A DNA stretch of 64,000 nt, from positions 56,121,944-56,185,943 of the forward strand of contig NC_091134.1 in NCBI RefSeq assembly GCF_041381155.1, written 5' to 3'. Position 1 is the stretch's first letter, and every line of letters starts with the position of its first letter. The position numbers were made by a program, and so were the translations under genes. The notes beneath the pieces were generated by a model. It was not told the origin of the DNA, searched no databases, and saw only the letters and a program-made list of their open reading frames with translations. Source of the DNA: Argopecten irradians (Eukaryota > Mollusca > Bivalvia > Pectinida > Pectinidae). Below are positions 59,777 through 64,000 of this stretch, piece after piece.

Positions 59777-61426
59777 CCAAAGAAGTCATCGTATTTATCT
59801 GATGTTGTAGGGAATAGGATTATGAATTTCTAACCTTTCAAATTTTAGATTTTAAAAGAATGAACAAAATATTTCGCAGCACCCTCTTCCCTTATCTTAA
59901 AATTATAATGATTAATCATTAGATGTATTGTATATATGGGAACAATGATTACATATATATGTTAAGTAACAGGGTGCATTTTACACACAATGGAGACTGA
60001 TAGCATTAGGTCTACGTTTTGCTATAAAAAATGTGTAAATATGTGGTGTTTTATCACATTTATATGGCTATAGAATGGAAATGATTTATATATGATCAAA
60101 GCATAGACAATATTAGGAGTTGTGAAAGTTGGGGAAAAAGGGATATGACCGTTTTTATTTTCTTACAACTAGTAATGGTCTTGATCTGACCTTAATTTCA
60201 TGTCAAATAACCACTTATTATTATTATATATATGCAGAAAGAAAACCATGACAGGAATTAAAAATAGATCAAATTAAAATAGAAACCTGATATAGGGGAT
60301 AACAATACTACCGGTAAAACAGATCATTATTACCCATGTATGTAAACTTGCTTATGATAATTTTGATCAGCAAAGTATTACATTTGTGTTTTGATGTTTG
60401 ATCACCAAATAAAAACAATCACAACAAATTATATGCAGGATACATATTGCGCATGCATATATGAGATCAGTGTACTAGATATATTTAGCATCAGTATAGA
60501 CACATTATAGAATAACTAAAACTAGAATGTTCATCTGAATATACTCTACACTATGTTCCTTGACTGTATTATTTCCATGCATTGGCTATGCTGATTCTTC
60601 TGTGTTTCATGCATGCAATATATATTCATTTTTAGCATGCTATATATCGGCATTGGAGCTTTGTTGTGTTTAGTTTGATTATAGAGTTTCTTCGAAAGTA
60701 AAAAAAGATTGATAGATAAGGGACTAAATATTATCAAATCATATTAGTGACTATACGCACAAGGAAATTGTCATTACGAAAGAGTGTTCTGTTTGATATT
60801 ACAGAAAGGATACAATATAGATAAAACACCAATGGTTACATTAAAGACATCAAATTGGACAGGACGAACGCAAAAATACATAAAATCACCTAAAACATGA
60901 CGTAGAGTGCTAATTGCACCAAATTTGATGACAGGATAGATAGAACTTTCAAAACGAATAATATCTCGAGTAGTCGACAAATCCAGATATTTAGTGTATT
61001 CTCGTCTTATTTCCCGTCATTCATTTTAATGAAGGACTGATTATCAAGAATATTATAACGAATGAAATCATTCCACAATCGTATTGATTTATGTTCAAGA
61101 TAACAGAGATTTCTGCTCACGGATTTATCAATTTCTCAATAATCCATTCACCAACATATACTACATGACGTTACAGGACTAAAACAATGTGCAAATGGAT
61201 TTGATGTTACAGCTCTGACACCTGTTAAGAAGTGAAGTAATCAAAAAGCTTTTGTAAAAGTAATTTCATGTAAGGTTCATACCAATATTTGAAATAAAAT
61301 GTTAGGATGATAATACACGAGGAGATTGATTCACTGATGACTTTTTGTGGTCCAGTTTGTTATGAATTTTTCAAACACATCACATTATAGCAATAGATAC
61401 CGAAGTCAATTAATGCTAAAATACTG
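59777..61426. other. Intergenic, no gene recognised
   Basis: AT-rich. No recognisable domains, repeats or RNA genes; the longest frames are 63-68 residues. Confidence 0.6.
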
Positions 61427-62504
61427 AGAATGTTTAACAAGGAGCCGCAAGGCGTGGCATCATCCCCAAGAAAATATTCCAAAAATTGATTGTCCGCAAT
61501 AGCAGAAGGCACAAATTGGGCAAATGTCTAATGTATACAGAAAGTTTCAAGGGTCAGTGTTAAATGGTTTTGGAGTTATAGTCCGGAAACAAAAGGAAAC
61601 AGCAGTTTGGTATTTTTGACTAAGTTTTCATGGTAACGAAAACAATTCCCAAAATGGAAAGTCCGAAATATCAAAAGGCACAACTAGAGCACTTGACTAA
61701 TATTTTCAGAACGTTTCATGAAACTGCGTTATACGGTTTTGAAGTTATAGTCTGGAATTAAATAATTTGGTAATTTTAACTTAGTTTCCATGGTAACTAA
61801 CAAACAAATAACAACCTTAAAAGGTTGACCTAAAGAACGATGTTAGTTTAAAAAAAACCACGAGACCAATGACTAATGATTATTAAAATATCTCGACATA
61901 ATGACATTAACTTTAATTCTTAAATCACTGTAAAATACACAAAACATATACAAAGCAGTCTCAGAAATAATGAGAATGTTTAACAAGGAGCCGCAAGGCG
62001 TGCCATCATCCCACAGAAAATATTCAAAAAACTTGATTGTCCGCAATAACAAAAGGCACAACTTGGGCAAATGTCTAATGTATACAGAAAGTTTCAAGGG
62101 GTAGTGTTAAATGGTTTTGGAGTTATAGTCCGGAAACAAAAGGAAACAGCAGTTTGATATTTTTGACTAAGTTTCCATGGTAACGAAAAAAGTCCGAAAT
62201 ATCAAAAGGCACAACTAGAGCACTTGACTAATATTTTCAGAACGTTTCATGAAACTGCGTTATACGGTTTTGAAGCTATTCCAGAATTAAAAAGAAACAG
62301 TAATATGGCATTTTTAACTTAGTTTCCATGGTAACTCACAAACAAATAACAAACCTTAAAAGATTGACCTAAAGAACGATGCAAGTTTAAAAAAAGCATG
62401 AGACCAATGACTAATAATTATTAAAATATCTCGACATTATGACATTTACTTTCATTTTTAAATCACTGTAGAATATTCAAAACATATATAAAGCAGTCTC
62501 AGAG
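61427..62504. repeat. Two-copy tandem repeat, ~540-bp unit
   Basis: AGAATGTTTAACAAGGAGCC at 61427 recurs at 61971 (544 bp later). Both copies continue through GCAAGGCGTG, CTTGATTGTCCGCAATA/ATTGATTGTCCGCAATA, AGAAAGTTTCAAGG, GTTATAGTCCGGAAACAAAA and AAAGCAGTCTCAGA. Copy 2 has a short deletion near 62185. Divergence of several percent suggests an older event than the 51-56 kb duplication. Confidence 0.9.
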
Positions 62505-62608
62505 AGGCAAATATATTCTATCTAGGGTCTAAAGATTGCTGACGTGAATATCTAGATTGTCTTCTGTTGAATAGCATTGCCATTACATGTCGGTTGCGGT
62601 TGAAGAAT

Positions 62609-63061
62609 ATAAATTTCACTGAGTGGTGTATGCAATTGAAAATCACTTTGAAGCTATACAGTCGATCTGTTTGTATTGGGCCTGATAATGCTGTTGCAAG
62701 TGACTGGTAAAACATGTTAAGGGGACAAACGCAATCTCTGAAGGAAATACACATGTAAAAGGTATCTGTATTTCAACAAATGTTAGATATATATGTAAAA
62801 GTTGTGTTTTCCACAAGACAAGTTCATTTGAAAACATGGTGAAGTACATTTGTATATATTTAACCCTATTTGCTGGAGTACTGATGACCTTATTAGAGGT
62901 ATATGTTCTTGTGTCTAATATAATATATACCCAGCATGCCGTTCCCTCTTTCCTAAAACCTGCGTTACCAGTCTTGTTTTCAGACCAAATGTAAACGATT
63001 TGTTTGTATAGGTCCAAAGTATTTTTTGTTTGCATACTCCACTCAGTGTAATTTATATTGA
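62609..63061. repeat. Inverted repeat pair (~30-bp arms, ~390 bp apart)
   Basis: ATATAAATTTCACTGAGTGG and TGTATGCAA at 62609-62637 face TTGCATACTCCACTCAGTGT and AATTTATAT at about 63032-63061. A 157-residue minus-strand frame (62643-63116) lies mostly between the arms but shows no known domain. Could be a degraded foldback. Confidence 0.6.
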
Positions 63062-64000
63062 AATATAAGAACGAAATGGTTGCCAGGTTACGTAGGTCAT
63101 ATATACTCTCAACCAATGGGATGCTGCCAACTTGCCAATCATAACAAAGCAGGAAATAGCATGCCGTTGTGTATTATACGCTATGAAAAGATGAAATGAT
63201 TGAGGAATTCAGTGACCGTAATTGAAGGAGCATGTCATTTTAATGTAAATGCTGCATCCAAAGCTTAATATCCTTCTCCTGGACTTTTTGTTGTCAACGT
63301 TATAATCTTTTCAATATTATTAGTCATTTACCCAATCACGCCTTAACTTCATATCTTGTTTCTGTTTGGTCATTTTGTAAAAGTCATTGTGATAAGTGGT
63401 GAATGGAATAATGAGAAATCGATATTTTTATCATAAATCTCTCTGATCTTAAAACATTCCTGAAAGTGTAGCTTTTCATTCAAGAATATTATATTGGTCT
63501 AATTTTAAGCATCTCGACCGACAGCAAGAGGCGAACTATATAAATCGTTAAGTTGCAATCCGAGTAATTTAAACATTTTAAATAATTGAAATCTAATAAT
63601 CTAAAATATCGCCACAGAGTTGTTATCTATTATTGATTAAAACTTTAATTACCTCATAAATCTTTAAAAGTTTCAAGCGACTTCACAAGGTAAGCATATC
63701 TTGAATAATGGTTTTCTAAATAACTTCTAGCAATCAACCTATTCTTTGGCTGTCATTTGGTCTTTACGAAACGCAATACAATGTCCATAGAAATAGTTGT
63801 TTTTATATATAAAGTTTAAGATAATTTTGAAATATATATTTAGGAATAAGACCATATCCTAGAATCGAGCTTTTTGACGTGCGAAAGTTGTGAATGAATT
63901 GAAAAGAGAAGAAACACTTTGTGCTTCATTAAATTATGATCTTTCTCATGTACTGTGTAGGATTTTCAAGCTTCAACTTTGGCTTGAATAGGCAGGAAAA
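63062..64000. other. Intergenic, nothing recognised
   Basis: AT-rich to the end of the window. A CACAAGGTAAGC at about 63684 fits a donor but has no convincing exon before it. Confidence 0.5.

Noticed and set aside
62643-63116. 157-residue minus-strand frame
   Set aside because: Longest frame at the right end, but no recognisable domain, no splice partners and AT-driven composition; lies between inverted repeats.

Overview
The window looks like bivalve mollusc nuclear DNA. It is AT-rich, its genes carry many introns, and it is crowded with short non-autonomous elements, several of a style familiar from scallops and oysters (AGGCCC-AGA-GGGCCT terminal hairpins, TTAA-flanked MITEs, CRE-bearing foldbacks). 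Species cannot be fixed from the sequence alone. I see no bacterial, viral, CRISPR or functional tRNA content.

Five protein genes can be assembled exon by exon with consistent splice phases. (1) Minus strand, 3931-8489: a 353-residue inhibitor-of-apoptosis protein with BIR-BIR-UBA-RING order. (2) Plus strand, 12455-15778: a 203-residue DGCR6 orthologue, divergent from the IAP gene. (3-5) Minus strand, 18245-26315, 29239-33620 and 36440-40951: a head-to-tail cluster of three Xi-class glutathione transferases (glutathionyl-hydroquinone reductase, YqjG/ECM4 family). These have the same nine coding exons with identical internal exon lengths, including an 8-nucleotide microexon. The third copy has a GG instead of a GT at its last splice donor.

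Region by region: 1-2491 holds two tandem arrays with ~146-bp monomers ending in a hairpin module. Related elements with ~158-bp monomers sit in an intron of the IAP gene (5329-6725) and in an intron of GST copy A, inverted (22442-23701). A 48-bp minisatellite starts inside the last codons of DGCR6 and runs on for about 14 units. A 60/64-bp minisatellite with alternating unit lengths lies in the first intron of GST copy A. Between GST copies A and B are a nested foldback (26653-27553), a tRNA-derived SINE and TTAA-type MITEs. From 41 kb to 64 kb I recognise no host gene. That part holds a degenerate LINE with a MITE inside its 3' region (43375-45433), a nest of three foldbacks (49120-50134), a 2.4-kb tandem segmental duplication (51273-56010), a foldback at 59221-59776 and a ~540-bp tandem duplication (61427-62504).

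The genes do not form one pathway. The clearest functional unit is the GST cluster, expected to reduce glutathionyl-hydroquinones and so detoxify or recycle quinones. Element calls rest on comparison by eye within the window.
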